A stretch of 64,000 nt of DNA, taken from assembly GCA_040414675.1 (NCBI GenBank), contig JBEDUN010000093.1:139728-203727 (forward strand), written 5' to 3'. Shown piece after piece: positions 1 through 8,969 of the stretch (its first letter is position 1; each line of letters opens with the position of its first letter). The DNA is from JARBAU01 sp040414675. Lineage in GTDB: Archaea; Thermoproteota; Nitrososphaeria; Nitrososphaerales; Nitrososphaeraceae. A model generated the notes under the pieces. It saw only the letters and a list, made by a program, of their open reading frames with translations, did no database searches and was not told where the DNA came from. Made by a program: the position numbers and the translations under genes.

Positions 1-1
1 A

Positions 2-391
2 GAGACAGAACTATCATTACTTAGAAGAATAGCACCTCTAATAGAATCTTATAAGATAGAAGAGAAATATATTGGAAAAATAGCCTCAATTAAATATGCA
101 AGGGATCTGTTTAACTCCGAAAAATATTGGAGAACACATGAGGTACTCGAAGGTGTATGGAAGAGATCGGAAAACAATGAAAAAAAAATACTTAACTCAA
201 TAATTCTGATATCAGCTGCTCTTGTGCATTATCAAAAAAATGAAAGCGAAATTTGTATTTCAATTTTAAGAAGAGCATTGGATAAACTAAATGGACTTGA
301 CGGTGAATATTTCGGAATTGATTTGAACAAAGTTAAGATAGATTTAACTAAAATTATCGATACGAGGGTTGTGGAAAAAATAGCCATTTAA
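2..391 (+). CDS. DUF309 family protein (5' end outside window)
   Basis: The reading frame is open from the window edge to a TAA stop, giving the last 129 residues of a protein. It carries the DUF309 signature: a helix with YWRTHEVLEGVW (roughly residues 42-53 of the visible part), then a small-residue helix with ISAALVHYQ. DUF309 proteins are small helical proteins of unknown biochemical role; the HExLE motif is the family hallmark. The N-terminus is missing, so length and start cannot be judged. It lies on the same strand as the GHKL ATPase gene 176 bases downstream, with no clear operon link. Family assignment is fairly confident; function is unknown. Confidence 0.75.
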   Translation, partial: ETELSLLRRIAPLIESYKIEEKYIGKIASIKYARDLFNSEKYWRTHEVLEGVWKRSENNEKKILNSIILISAALVHYQKNESEICISILRRALDKLNGLDGEYFGIDLNKVKIDLTKIIDTRVVEKIAI

Positions 392-567
392 TTTCTGATT
401 TGGGCATTATGATCGATGCGAAATAAAAGTCGTGGCTGCTAGCTTTTCTTGAATAATTTGAATATGTTGAACTACTGGCGACCGGATTTTGACCTGCAAT
501 TACTTCTACAGTGATACCCCGTATGCGCAATAAATAAAGGTAAGCTGATGTCAAAAACAGGATAAGC

Positions 568-2259
568 ATGGCAACCGAGCTAAGGGTTCATCCTTCGTTT
601 TTTAGAGAATTTGCTACCAAGACGTGGGTTTCTCCAAATGAAATTGCTAAAGAACTTATTGAAAATGCGTTTGATGAAGATGCTACAAAGGTCCTACTTA
701 CGGTCTTGACCAATGGATCGGTGATTATCGAAGATGACGCCGGAATGAACAACGCGTCTATGGAAAAATTTTTACTTCTAGGTTCTCCTCACAAGAAGTA
801 CGACCACATATCACCAAAATTCAAGAGACTTAGAACTGGTCGATACGGAACCGGTAGATTGTCTTTCCTAACTTCATTCGACAAGATGAAAATTAGGACC
901 AAGCATAATGACTTCATCAAATCGATTGAAATAGATGCTAATACACTTGACAAATTGTACGGCGGCAATGTTGTGTTGGAGGAAGTATCTGGATCTCCGC
1001 TAATTAGAAATGGCACTGAGATTTTTCTAAACAATCCAAAGGTAACAATAGATAGTAATAAATTAATAAAAGAAATAAGAAAGCTGGCAATTCTTCGACA
1101 CCCGATGTTCGAGGTTTTTTTTAAATTATCTGAACAATTTAATGAATGGGACTTTGAAAAAGCTCAACTAGTAAGACCCCCTGACATTCAAGGACACAGG
1201 ATTCCAGTAAACCTAGAGAACGGAAAAATTATTGGTGAGATCGTTATTGCAAAAAGACCTTTGACAGAGGACGAAAGAGGGATCGGCATAATGATTGGAA
1301 GTCATATTGTAACTCGAAGCCATTTTGGCTTCGAGACTAAGCTCAATCGGATGTCAGGATATATAAGATGTGATTCCCTTACTTCCAGATTTGCTGATAA
1401 ATCGGCCTTAATAGAGGACAGTGAATATTCCAAATTCATGGACATTATGAAATCTTTTATTGAATCTACTGTTTTGCCAAGCCTGAGCCAGTACGAGGAT
1501 GTCTTGATTACACGCGAAGAATCTAGAATTTACAGGGAGATTGACAAAGTACTTGGACAGGCTTTAGTCGAAAGCTCGGAAACACAAGAAGAGATCCAAG
1601 AATTGAGTACAGTTGATGTTACCGAAGTAGTTGACTCAGGCGTATCTACCAGTCAGAGGAGCTCAGGTCGACCGAGTTACGCGAGTTTAAATGAATTGAT
1701 ACCGAGCAGAGATTCAAACATTACTTTAGAACAAACCTCGGCCGAGCTGGATCAACGAATACCGTCCGACCAGACAAGCACATCTAGTGTCGATGAGAAA
1801 TATAGGCGTCAATTTGTAGGTTCAACAGTACCTGAACAAAATGATAACATGCCCGCAGTAATAAACAGTGAAAAACTATACGGAATTGGAGCTCAGGATC
1901 GTCGTATTGGAAACAAATTTGGTGATGCTTCGCTGACGACCAGGAAGATTCGAACGCCAATCGTCAAGAGAACCTTTGCTTTAAAAAAGGTCGGCTACAA
2001 AGTTATTCCTTATGAGGATGGAAGTGATTCGAGGTATAGCTTTACTAGTGAAAATGTAGTATTTGTAAACAAGGCCAATTCTACCTATAGGGCAGAAGCT
2101 AGTAGGGGCGATGAATTCTTGCTAAGACATATTATAAATATGGTGGCTGAAGCTGTAGCACAGGCTAAACACCCGGAAGGTAAGGATGCTTTAGAATTAC
2201 AAAATCGTTTGATAGCTGAAGCTATAAGAATCCACGATGGTTCTACATCTAAAAAGTAA
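568..2259 (+). CDS. GHKL (Hsp90/MORC-like) ATPase domain protein
   Basis: This 563-residue protein starts at ATG. The N-terminal third carries a GHKL ATP-binding fold: an N-box helix with KELIENAFDEDA (about residues 27-38), a G1 box EDDAGM (55-60), and a glycine-rich lid GRYGTGRLSF (about 91-100). This order is typical of Hsp90, MutL and MORC ATPases rather than of two-component kinases, and no His-phosphotransfer domain is visible. Residues about 350-440 are Ser/Thr/Gln-rich and look disordered; a folded C-terminal segment follows. It precedes the proteasome beta gene by about 170 bases. A conformational ATPase role, such as a chaperone or DNA-associated clamp, is inference; the substrate is unknown. 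Confidence 0.7.
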   Translation: MATELRVHPSFFREFATKTWVSPNEIAKELIENAFDEDATKVLLTVLTNGSVIIEDDAGMNNASMEKFLLLGSPHKKYDHISPKFKRLRTGRYGTGRLSFLTSFDKMKIRTKHNDFIKSIEIDANTLDKLYGGNVVLEEVSGSPLIRNGTEIFLNNPKVTIDSNKLIKEIRKLAILRHPMFEVFFKLSEQFNEWDFEKAQLVRPPDIQGHRIPVNLENGKIIGEIVIAKRPLTEDERGIGIMIGSHIVTRSHFGFETKLNRMSGYIRCDSLTSRFADKSALIEDSEYSKFMDIMKSFIESTVLPSLSQYEDVLITREESRIYREIDKVLGQALVESSETQEEIQELSTVDVTEVVDSGVSTSQRSSGRPSYASLNELIPSRDSNITLEQTSAELDQRIPSDQTSTSSVDEKYRRQFVGSTVPEQNDNMPAVINSEKLYGIGAQDRRIGNKFGDASLTTRKIRTPIVKRTFALKKVGYKVIPYEDGSDSRYSFTSENVVFVNKANSTYRAEASRGDEFLLRHIINMVAEAVAQAKHPEGKDALELQNRLIAEAIRIHDGSTSKK

Positions 2260-2430
2260 GAGATAGATTAGTTTTAATTCGAAATTGAAAATTCTGGATT
2301 CCTAACAGCAGATTGACTAATTTTTGTTGTGATGATTTAGTTGCACATTTATTGTAATGATTTCATTTGAGACATTCTTCATAATAGAAAGGACTAAATC
2401 TAACCTGCATACGATATAACTTGAAAATCT

Positions 2431-3027
2431 ATGGCGTTTCAATTTATGCCTGGTGCAACTGCAGTAGGGATCACCTTTTCAGAGGGTGTTGTACTGGCGG
2501 CTGAAAAGCGTGTTTCATACGGAAATTTTGTAATAAACAAGAACACAAAGAAAACGTTCACTGTTACAGATTTTGTCGGGGCCGCATGTGCGGGAATGAT
2601 TGCGGATATGCAAGTTTTGGTGAGGCAAGTTGGGGCATTGGCAAAAATAAGGAAACTAGAGACTCGCCGCAATGTAGCACCCAATTCAATTGCGAAATTA
2701 ATGTCTGTGATAATGTTTGAGCGAAGATTTTTCCCCTTATTAACTCAAGTGATTGTTGGCGGGATAACAGACAAGCCTAAAATTTATACATTAGACCCAG
2801 TTGGCTCAGTCCTCCCTGATGATTATGCAGCGGTAGGTACTGGAGCTGAAATGGCATTGGGGGTATTAGATTCAGGATATAAGAAGGAAATATCCAGAGA
2901 ACAAGCTCGTGATCTCGCTATCAAGGCTATCAAATCATCTATTCAACGGGATTCCGCAAGTGGCGATGGATTGGATGTTCTTATCACTACTTCTAGTGGG
3001 CATATTGACGAATCCATGAGTTTCTAA
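2431..3027 (+). CDS. psmB: Proteasome beta subunit, non-catalytic type
   Basis: This 198-residue beta-type subunit belongs to the 20S proteasome, the cytoplasmic protein-degrading chamber. The family core is clear: an N-terminal strand ATAVGITF, the segment VVLAAEKRVSYGNFV, and GDGLDVLI near the C-terminus. Aligning on the invariant VG and on Lys33 (the second Lys of NTKK), the residue in the Thr1 position is Ala9 of the precursor; Glu17, Arg19 and Lys33 positions are retained. Thr1 is the nucleophile in active subunits, so this one is probably structural, like the inactive beta paralogue known from Sulfolobus. An active beta subunit should be encoded elsewhere. The neighbouring Thr10 could only act if the register shifted by one residue. 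Confidence 0.9.
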   Translation: MAFQFMPGATAVGITFSEGVVLAAEKRVSYGNFVINKNTKKTFTVTDFVGAACAGMIADMQVLVRQVGALAKIRKLETRRNVAPNSIAKLMSVIMFERRFFPLLTQVIVGGITDKPKIYTLDPVGSVLPDDYAAVGTGAEMALGVLDSGYKKEISREQARDLAIKAIKSSIQRDSASGDGLDVLITTSSGHIDESMSF

Positions 3028-3088
3028 GAGACAAGCAGCAAAAGCCCTTTAATCTGGACTATAATACGACGGTATCGTAAAAATAAAT

Positions 3089-3199
3089 ATGCACGAGTCA
3101 GCAAAATATTACGACCACATGTCCGAACCTACAAATGAGGATGTTGAAGAATTTGACGACGATTTTGATGAAGAAATGGATGAAGAAATCGATAATTAG
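3089..3199 (+). CDS. Very small acidic protein
   Basis: A 36-codon frame starts at ATG and ends at TAG, 61 bases after the proteasome beta gene. After a short polar N-terminus, the last 20 residues are almost all Asp and Glu with a few Met, Phe and Ile. No domain is recognised. The bias toward GAA and GAT codons over the whole C-terminal half and the clean start and stop argue for a real gene, but the length alone does not prove it. A Met at residue 11 is an alternative start. Confidence 0.45.
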   Translation: MHESAKYYDHMSEPTNEDVEEFDDDFDEEMDEEIDN

Positions 3200-3304
3200 C
3201 CGAACAGTGCAACTGATTACGGATAGATTAATACGGTTAATTACTTGAAGAAATATTCATAATATGTCATATTGCCAGATCTTATCTTTTAATTCATTTA
3301 ATAC

Positions 3305-3472
3305 TTAGTGCTTATAGTCACTAAGTATATCTCTGTATCGTGGATCCTTATACGATATATACTTGACATATTCGCCATAAGTCATGTTTAAAGAACAACT
3401 TTTACATCGTACAAAAGAAAAATCATCTGACAATTCGGCTATATTCTTACAATCTGGGCAATGAACTTTCAA
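3305..3472 (-). CDS. Small zinc-ribbon protein
   Basis: This 55-residue frame has two zinc knuckles, CPDC at residues 5-8 and CKSC at about 26-29, spaced as in a one-domain zinc ribbon. The rest is a charged, Tyr-rich tail. No ATG is available before the first Cys pair: an in-frame stop lies three codons upstream of a TTG, so TTG is the most likely start. It sits just downstream of the Rpo12 gene on the same strand. The function is unknown; a nucleic-acid or protein contact role is typical of such ribbons but is only inferred. Confidence 0.6.
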   Translation of the reverse strand: MKVHCPDCKNIAELSDDFSFVRCKSCSLNMTYGEYVKYISYKDPRYRDILSDYKH

Positions 3473-3572
3473 TATTTGTTATATGCTGAACAATAATAAA
3501 ATTTTAACTGAACCTACTTTACCGACGCCGTTAGACCACCTATTCAATTCAAAAGAAAAATTGTGAAATAAT

Positions 3573-3734
3573 CTATATTGCCCTAACTTGCTTCACAATA
3601 GGCTGACGTGATTTTCTAAATACACGAAAGCCACAGATGCACTTGATTTCGGGCAATCTTGAAAGCTCTTCAACTGATACAGACATACCGCATCTCATGC
3701 ATTCGTAAAGTACGTCCCCAAGGTTTTCAGACAT
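3573..3734 (-). CDS. rpo12: DNA-directed RNA polymerase subunit Rpo12 (RpoP)
   Basis: This 53-residue protein matches the archaeal homologue of eukaryotic Rpb12. It has a zinc-binding YECMRCG at residues 10-16, CICG at 32-35, and the conserved basic tail FRVFRKSRQPIVKQV. Rpo12 bridges Rpo3 and the large subunit in the RNA polymerase core. The length is normal for the family. The start is ATG and the stop TAG. It is the first gene of a short minus-strand pair with a second zinc-ribbon protein. Confidence 0.9.
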   Translation of the reverse strand: MSENLGDVLYECMRCGMSVSVEELSRLPEIKCICGFRVFRKSRQPIVKQVRAI

Positions 3735-3969
3735 TAATACAAGTTTTCAACTTAAAGCAGATTTAAAGATTGTGTATGGAGCTGTCCTAAAGTATTATAT
3801 TCACTTGCATACTGAATGATATTAAAAATCATATTAGCTTGCTACTTATCAGCTACGACTGGCTTTCAATTAGTTTGGAATTCATCCTTAAGACATATCG
3901 GCTGGAGTGTGACACCAAGTCCACTATCGACACAAAAAGAAGTCCTTCGTTGTATGCGTACATTTGAGG

Positions 3970-5187
3970 CTAATTCTGTTTCTTTTTCCTGGCTGATACA
4001 ATCGATAGCACATCTCGATCTTTCAAATGGTAAGAGGTCGGTAACCTTAGCCCATCACGAGCATCTATCGCGTAGAGTAAGCCTTTAGCCAAATCCGTAT
4101 GAATATCAGAGGCCAAATCCTTTACCGTGGATCCAGCCTTCATCAAATAAACATCAGGTAATACATTACCAGACCTATCTGACATTTTTGTTGGATCAGC
4201 AACAGGATAGATCGCATTCATTCTAAGCAGTTTGAACACTGCCACATTTATCGCGAATTGAACTCCAGTTCTCATATATTCGTTAAGTACATCTTTTCTA
4301 ATGAAGTTAAGCGCCCACTTCTGTTTGTCGTTCAAACTTGACTGATCAGTCATTTCAAATCGTTCGTCGCCAGGAAGATATTTAATCAATCCACGAGCCT
4401 GTGCACGCCGCAGAGTAAGTTCTGCGTCAGCGCTCGTTGGAACTATAATCGAATCCTTGTATTCTTCTCTAAGTCTTTTAAAATTTTCAGTTGCTACTGG
4501 CAAATCAACCTTGTTCGCTACAATTAGTGTCGGTTTTGAAATCTCGCGTAAGCTCCAGCAGAATCTTCTTCTATTTTCAGGATTGAAATCATCAAACTCA
4601 ACATCTTGAAGCTTGTTGACAGATAGCGCGTATTTGACATGGTCTTCTTTCACACCTATGCCTCTAAAAATATCTGTTATTGATGAGATTACATCATTGG
4701 AAGAATGAATTGATCTCGAGATTTTATCGTAATTTCCCTCAAGCAATTTCAGATACCACATAATGACTTCCTCTTCGATATCTGCAATATCAGCAACAGG
4801 ATCACCGGTGCCTGCTTCGGCGATCTTGCCAGATGCATCGATACTACCTGATGCATCTACTATGTGAAGAAGGGCATCTGATTGAGCAGCGATAGACAAG
4901 AATTGATTACCTAGGCCTTTACCTTCCCAAGCACCTTTTATTAATCCAGGCAAATCTACAAGTTCTATCGGGATAAACCTCCAGCCATCGATACATTTTG
5001 AGTTTCGCGGTGTGTCTAGAATTCCTAGCTCCTTGTGAACACAAAGGGTAATGGTACTTGCGTTACCAACATTAGGTTGTTTAGTTACAAATGGGTAGTT
5101 GGAAATTTCGGCAGAACCCATTGTCGCGGCATTAAAGAAAGTCGTTTTGCCAGTGTTAGTTTTTCCAATTAAACCAATCTTTATCAT
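3970..5187 (-). CDS. YchF/OBG-type GTPase with TGS domain
   Basis: This P-loop GTPase of the OBG/YchF superfamily has about 405 residues. The G1 loop GKTNTGKTT lies at residues 8-16, the G3 region VDLPGLIKGA at about 74-83, and the NKVD guanine-specificity motif near residue 226. The C-terminal 80 residues look like a TGS domain, ending in LKDRDVLSIV. Archaeal members associate with ribosomes or tRNA in studied homologues; here that role is inferred. The frame extends four codons further to a TTG, but the ATG giving MIKIGLIG aligns with the family start and was chosen. It is monocistronic between Rpo12 and ilvD. Confidence 0.85.
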   Translation of the reverse strand: MIKIGLIGKTNTGKTTFFNAATMGSAEISNYPFVTKQPNVGNASTITLCVHKELGILDTPRNSKCIDGWRFIPIELVDLPGLIKGAWEGKGLGNQFLSIAAQSDALLHIVDASGSIDASGKIAEAGTGDPVADIADIEEEVIMWYLKLLEGNYDKISRSIHSSNDVISSITDIFRGIGVKEDHVKYALSVNKLQDVEFDDFNPENRRRFCWSLREISKPTLIVANKVDLPVATENFKRLREEYKDSIIVPTSADAELTLRRAQARGLIKYLPGDERFEMTDQSSLNDKQKWALNFIRKDVLNEYMRTGVQFAINVAVFKLLRMNAIYPVADPTKMSDRSGNVLPDVYLMKAGSTVKDLASDIHTDLAKGLLYAIDARDGLRLPTSYHLKDRDVLSIVSARKKKQN

Positions 5188-5252
5188 AAACCATCCCAAT
5201 TGTCAACAGTTTATAAACATATTTGTCTCGTCAAATAAATACTAATATAGTA

Positions 5253-6947
5253 TCAACGATTTACCAGAGGAATAGTAACAGCTCCATGAGATGCCGACTG
5301 AACCAAGCTTGAATATTTTGCGAGCGCTCCAGTTCGGTATCTTGGTCGTATGGGCTTCCAGGACTTGACTCTCTTTTTTATTTCTGTACTAGATAGTTTC
5401 ATATCTATTTTCCCTTTCAGAATGTCTATCTCAACTAAATCTCCAGTTCTAATGATTGAAATCGGTCCGCCAACAAAAGCCTCTGGACTAACATGTCCCA
5501 CCATGAAGCCTCTAGTTGCACCAGAAAATCTTCCATCCGTAATCATAGCGACCTTATCCCCCAAGCCCTGACCTACTACTGCGGCTGTCACAGCTAGCAT
5601 TTCTCGCATGCCTGGACCGCCCTTTGGGCCTTCGTATCTAATGACTATTACATCGTTTTCTGCAATTTTCTGTCTCGACAAGGCAACAAATGCAGCCTCT
5701 TCAGAATCAAACACCTTTGCCTTACCAACAAATTTAGTTCCGGTAATTCCCGCGATTTTTATTACTGCTCCTTCTGGGGCCAAGGATCCCTTCAGAATTT
5801 TCAGAGTTCCTTCTTTGTGGATTGGATTCTCAATCGGCTTCACTATTCTCTCAGGATGTGTGCCAACAATTTGGAGAGAATCAATATTTTCTCGTAAACT
5901 CTTGCCGGTGACTGTGATTGCATCTCCATTTATCAATCCAGCTTTTAAAAGACTGTTCATAACGATCGGGATACCTCCAATATCATCCAAATCCCTCATG
6001 ACATACATACCACCAGGTCTTAAATCAGCTAAATGGGGAATTTTACGTCTTAACCTCTCAAAATCGGCAAGATTGAGCTTGATGCCTACCTCTCTAGACA
6101 ATGCCAAAAGGTGCAATACAGCGTTTGTTGATCCGCCTATTGCATTTACAATAGCGATTGCATTCTCGAATGCCTCAAAGGTCATAATATCCTTAGGTCT
6201 GAGATTATTTTCTATTAAACTGTGAATTTGTCTTCCGGCATCGTAACAGAACTTTGTCCTCAATTCACTTACTGCTGGAGGAGACGCGCTGCCTGGGAAG
6301 GAAATTCCAATAGCTTCAGCTACAGATGCCATAGTATTTGCAGTGTACATGCCAGCACATGAGCCTGCGGAAGGACAGGCAACGTTTTCCAAGCTAAGAA
6401 GTTCCTGAGCTGTCATTTTTCCAGAATCATACATTCCAACCGCTTCGTATACGTCCTGAATGGTAACTTGCTTTCCGTTCCACGACCCTGGCAAAATCGT
6501 CCCACCGTAGACAAAGATCGAGGGCAAGTTTAGTCTTGCCATAGCCATCATCGTACCCGGCAGACTTTTGTCGCATCCAGAAATCCCTACCAATCCGTCA
6601 TACTGATGTGCTCTCATCATTACTTCTATAGAATCGGCAATGATTTCTCTGCTGACTAGTGAAGCCCTCATACCTTCGTGTCCCATGGCGATTCCATCTG
6701 ACACTGCAATCGTAGTAAATTCTCTGGGTGTACATCCACCCTCCTTTACCCCCTCTTTTGCAGCGCCTGCCAATTGTCCCAAGTGAATATTACAAGGAGT
6801 AGCTTCATTACATGAGGAGCATACTCCAATCATCGGTCGGTTTAAGTCTTCTTCGATTAGTCCCATTGCCTTGTACATTGCTCTTTGGGGTGCTCGAGAT
6901 GGACCTTGTAGAACAGTTCGACTAGGTAAATCCAATCTTGATATCAT
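5253..6947 (-). CDS. ilvD: Dihydroxy-acid dehydratase
   Basis: This 564-residue enzyme is full length for IlvD, which dehydrates 2,3-dihydroxy-isovalerate and -methylvalerate to the 2-oxo acids in valine and isoleucine synthesis. The three cysteine signatures that bind the iron-sulfur cluster are present: CSSCNEATPCN (about 43-53), GCDKSLPGTM (about 124-133) and CPSAGSCAGMYTANTM (about 190-205). The C-terminal GRFSGATRGFMVGHVSPEA is also intact. It stands alone; the partner ilvC lies about 15 kb away, so the pathway genes are dispersed. Start ATG. Confidence 0.96.
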   Translation of the reverse strand: MISRLDLPSRTVLQGPSRAPQRAMYKAMGLIEEDLNRPMIGVCSSCNEATPCNIHLGQLAGAAKEGVKEGGCTPREFTTIAVSDGIAMGHEGMRASLVSREIIADSIEVMMRAHQYDGLVGISGCDKSLPGTMMAMARLNLPSIFVYGGTILPGSWNGKQVTIQDVYEAVGMYDSGKMTAQELLSLENVACPSAGSCAGMYTANTMASVAEAIGISFPGSASPPAVSELRTKFCYDAGRQIHSLIENNLRPKDIMTFEAFENAIAIVNAIGGSTNAVLHLLALSREVGIKLNLADFERLRRKIPHLADLRPGGMYVMRDLDDIGGIPIVMNSLLKAGLINGDAITVTGKSLRENIDSLQIVGTHPERIVKPIENPIHKEGTLKILKGSLAPEGAVIKIAGITGTKFVGKAKVFDSEEAAFVALSRQKIAENDVIVIRYEGPKGGPGMREMLAVTAAVVGQGLGDKVAMITDGRFSGATRGFMVGHVSPEAFVGGPISIIRTGDLVEIDILKGKIDMKLSSTEIKKRVKSWKPIRPRYRTGALAKYSSLVQSASHGAVTIPLVNR

Positions 6948-7004
6948 TTATCTCTTAATTATTTTAAGATTCTTTTTATAGAATTACTATATTCTTTATC
7001 ACGC

Positions 7005-7193
7005 TTATTCTAAAATTGCTGTGATTTTGACGGCATCAATGCCTTCTAACTTGAATATGGTTTCGCACATCCCACATTCCGCATTACCACTGGTCAAGTC
7101 ATTTGCTGAAATTTCCTCATTCTGATAATCGCATTTGGGGCATCGGAATGAAAAGGATATATCAAAATTATCAAGTTCTATTGTTTCAGTCAT
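7005..7193 (-). CDS. Small zinc-ribbon protein
   Basis: A 62-residue protein with CPKC at about residues 18-21 and CGMC at about 40-43, forming a single zinc ribbon between acidic flanks. It resembles the LysW amino-group carrier in size and in ending with Glu, but lacks the EDWGE tail on which that function depends, so I do not call it LysW. It lies just upstream of ilvD on the same strand, 57 bases apart, and could share its transcript. Function unknown. Confidence 0.65.
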   Translation of the reverse strand: MTETIELDNFDISFSFRCPKCDYQNEEISANDLTSGNAECGMCETIFKLEGIDAVKITAILE

Positions 7194-7440
7194 AGCATCT
7201 ACTAGCGTGAATATATTATATTTAAGATATGCTGTGTAATCTAAATCTAAAATAAAGCAATTTAACCAGTCTGTGCTATTATGCGTATATTCTTCGAAAG
7301 GAATATCACGACCTAATCATTAGCTTTCAGATCTCTAAAGTAAAGTCGTCATATAGATCTATTCATTTTAGATTATGAATTTTGATTTTGAACGCTGAAA
7401 TGAATATATACCATACGAATATTTATCCCCAAATAGAGTG

Positions 7441-7896
7441 ATGTATAAAGGAACGTCATGTATCTTTTGTTCAATTATTCGAGGTGATGCACCTAGTGTG
7501 CCCGTTTATTCAGACAATGAGTTTATAGCACTACTGGACAAATATCCGGTCACTTACGGGCATACTCTCTTGGTGCCTAAAGCGCATTACAATGATCTAC
7601 TTTCTATGCCTATGGACCTAATTGGCAGAATGTATTGTCTAGCTGCAAATTTGGCAAAGACAATAGTACTTTCAATAAAGGCAGACGGATTTAACCTGGG
7701 TCAAAACAATGGTCGTGCAGCAAATCAAATTGTACCTCATGTGCATGTACATATTATTCCTCGGTACAGCTGCGATAGTCCTAATGGGAATTGGCCATCC
7801 AGGAAGGTCGCTTCGTTTACCGAACTAAGCAGAATTGCGGAATCTATTAGGAAATCTATAACAGAACCACTTTCGTCGGGATATCTTCAGCAGTGA
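7441..7896 (+). CDS. HIT family nucleotide hydrolase/transferase
   Basis: This 151-residue protein has the histidine triad HVHVHIIPRY at about residues 100-109, N-terminal CIFCSIIRG with a CxxC zinc half-site, and the conserved GHTLLVPK segment. HIT proteins hydrolyse nucleoside phosphoramidates or dinucleotides in the cytoplasm; the exact substrate cannot be told. The ATG is preceded in frame by a GTG, so the protein may be one residue longer. It is monocistronic with a roughly 245-base upstream region containing AT-rich TATA-like stretches. Confidence 0.9.
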   Translation: MYKGTSCIFCSIIRGDAPSVPVYSDNEFIALLDKYPVTYGHTLLVPKAHYNDLLSMPMDLIGRMYCLAANLAKTIVLSIKADGFNLGQNNGRAANQIVPHVHVHIIPRYSCDSPNGNWPSRKVASFTELSRIAESIRKSITEPLSSGYLQQ

Positions 7897-8024
7897 CTAG
7901 ATCACTAATCCATTCCAAAGAACAAAGATACTAGATTAACGTTTAGAAATGAGTTTATTCATGGTCTGCGACTTGTTAAAAAAAGCGAAGTAAATTACTT
8001 TTAAGGAGTGCTTAGGCAGAGTCT

Positions 8025-8258
8025 ATGGTGGATTCAGTCCAGATAAACAGAAGTTCCAAATATAGCACAGTTCAACTCGTATACTCTATGATTCAAAAGC
8101 ATAGTGGACAATTGACTGCGAAATTATTAGAGAAAGAATTTGGAAATAAATATGTAGTTCATTATGCAATCACACGTCTTACCAAAGAAGGTAAGATCAA
8201 AAGAGTGCGGGGCTTTGGTCCAAACCGCATCGAGTTCTTTTATTTAGATATTGCATAA
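8025..8258 (+). CDS. Small winged-helix protein
   Basis: This 77-residue basic protein reads as a single winged helix: helix 1 at about 15-25 (VQLVYSMIQKHS), a second helix with LTAKLLEKEFG, a recognition helix VVHYAITRLTKEGKI and a wing ending in FFYLDIA. The pattern suits a small archaeal DNA-binding regulator or chromatin protein; the target is unknown. It starts at ATG, and a GGAG element lies 16 bases upstream. It has no close co-oriented neighbour. Confidence 0.6.
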   Translation: MVDSVQINRSSKYSTVQLVYSMIQKHSGQLTAKLLEKEFGNKYVVHYAITRLTKEGKIKRVRGFGPNRIEFFYLDIA

Positions 8259-8362
8259 TGTTCTCTATCTTTAAGTCTTGTTTAATAAAGGACCTTGTGT
8301 CCTAATGAGAATCCAAGTTGAATACGAATAATAAAGATGAGTAAGAGATTCAAAATCATTTC

Positions 8363-8542
8363 TTAAAATATCTCTTCATCTTTCCGTATTCCTCCAAGAC
8401 CAGTCTTTACCTGTGTTGAACATTCGAGACAAATGCTCTCTGAAAAAGGGAAGGTTTTTAGACAATGTTTGCAGACAGGTTTCTTGCAATTTGGACAGAC
8501 TAGCGTGTATTTTCTGAGATTACAGATATAACAAAGACTCAT
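8363..8542 (-). CDS. Small multi-cysteine zinc-binding protein
   Basis: A protein of about 59 residues with four Cys pairs: CYIC, CPNC, CKHC and CLEC. This spacing resembles a treble-clef or B-box-like double zinc site. The frame extends six codons upstream to another ATG; the internal ATG giving MSLCYICNLRK was preferred because it sits directly before the first Cys pair. The basic tail ends in a charged GGIRKDEEIF. No function is assigned. Confidence 0.55.
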   Translation of the reverse strand: MSLCYICNLRKYTLVCPNCKKPVCKHCLKTFPFSESICLECSTQVKTGLGGIRKDEEIF

Positions 8543-8627
8543 CGTAAACAATTTAAACAAAAATCATGTAAAAGGTTATCTGATAAAATGACAATTAGCT
8601 CGAAAACAATTGCTAGAAGAATTAGTT

Positions 8628-8807
8628 CTATTCTTCAAACACTCTTAAATCCGCATGCTTTTTGATTTTTTTTGTGTATTTCATCAGATAGGATTTCGCT
8701 TCGTGTTCTGTATCGAACCGAGCTTCGCCTCTAAAAGAGCCGTTTTCATCAATGAAAGATATCGCTGACCAAATTCCATTCTTCCCCATTTTCTTTACAA
8801 CGAACAT
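8628..8807 (-). CDS. Small basic protein of unknown function
   Basis: A 59-residue frame from ATG to TAG. It reads as a short beta hairpin (WSAISFIDENGSFRGEARF) followed by a lysine-rich helix (HEAKSYLMKYTKKIKKHA). No cysteine motif or known domain was seen. Codon use resembles the surrounding genes, and the frame fills a gap otherwise without genes, so it is likely real. Confidence 0.5.
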   Translation of the reverse strand: MFVVKKMGKNGIWSAISFIDENGSFRGEARFDTEHEAKSYLMKYTKKIKKHADLRVFEE

Positions 8808-8969
8808 CTATTAGGTATTGTAATGATTAAATTAAAAGATACTCCAACAATCCTATCACCAGTTCTCCGATTAGCTGCTGGATATTATCGTTTCAGATGA
8901 TGAATTTGACCGTAATACCATTGTTAGCCATATTACTATCCAAATTCATCAAGTGGCATCATTTTTTAA

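Noticed and set aside
354..569. Minus-strand frame of 71 codons before the GHKL gene
   Set aside because: It overlaps the end of the DUF309 gene and has no recognised motif; the hydrophobic N-terminus alone is weak support.
2329..2365. Possible box C/D small RNA (GTGATGA near 2329)
   Set aside because: A C-box-like sequence is present but no CTGA D box lies at a suitable distance, and no terminal stem forms.
5350..6225. Long plus-strand frames opposite ilvD (73 and 205 codons)
   Set aside because: They are complementary shadows of the ilvD coding frame; the residues are typical of an antisense frame and have no domain.
7005..7193. LysW-type amino-group carrier
   Set aside because: The zinc ribbon and final Glu fit, but the EDWGE tail that accepts the substrate is missing, and no LysX/LysZ genes are nearby.
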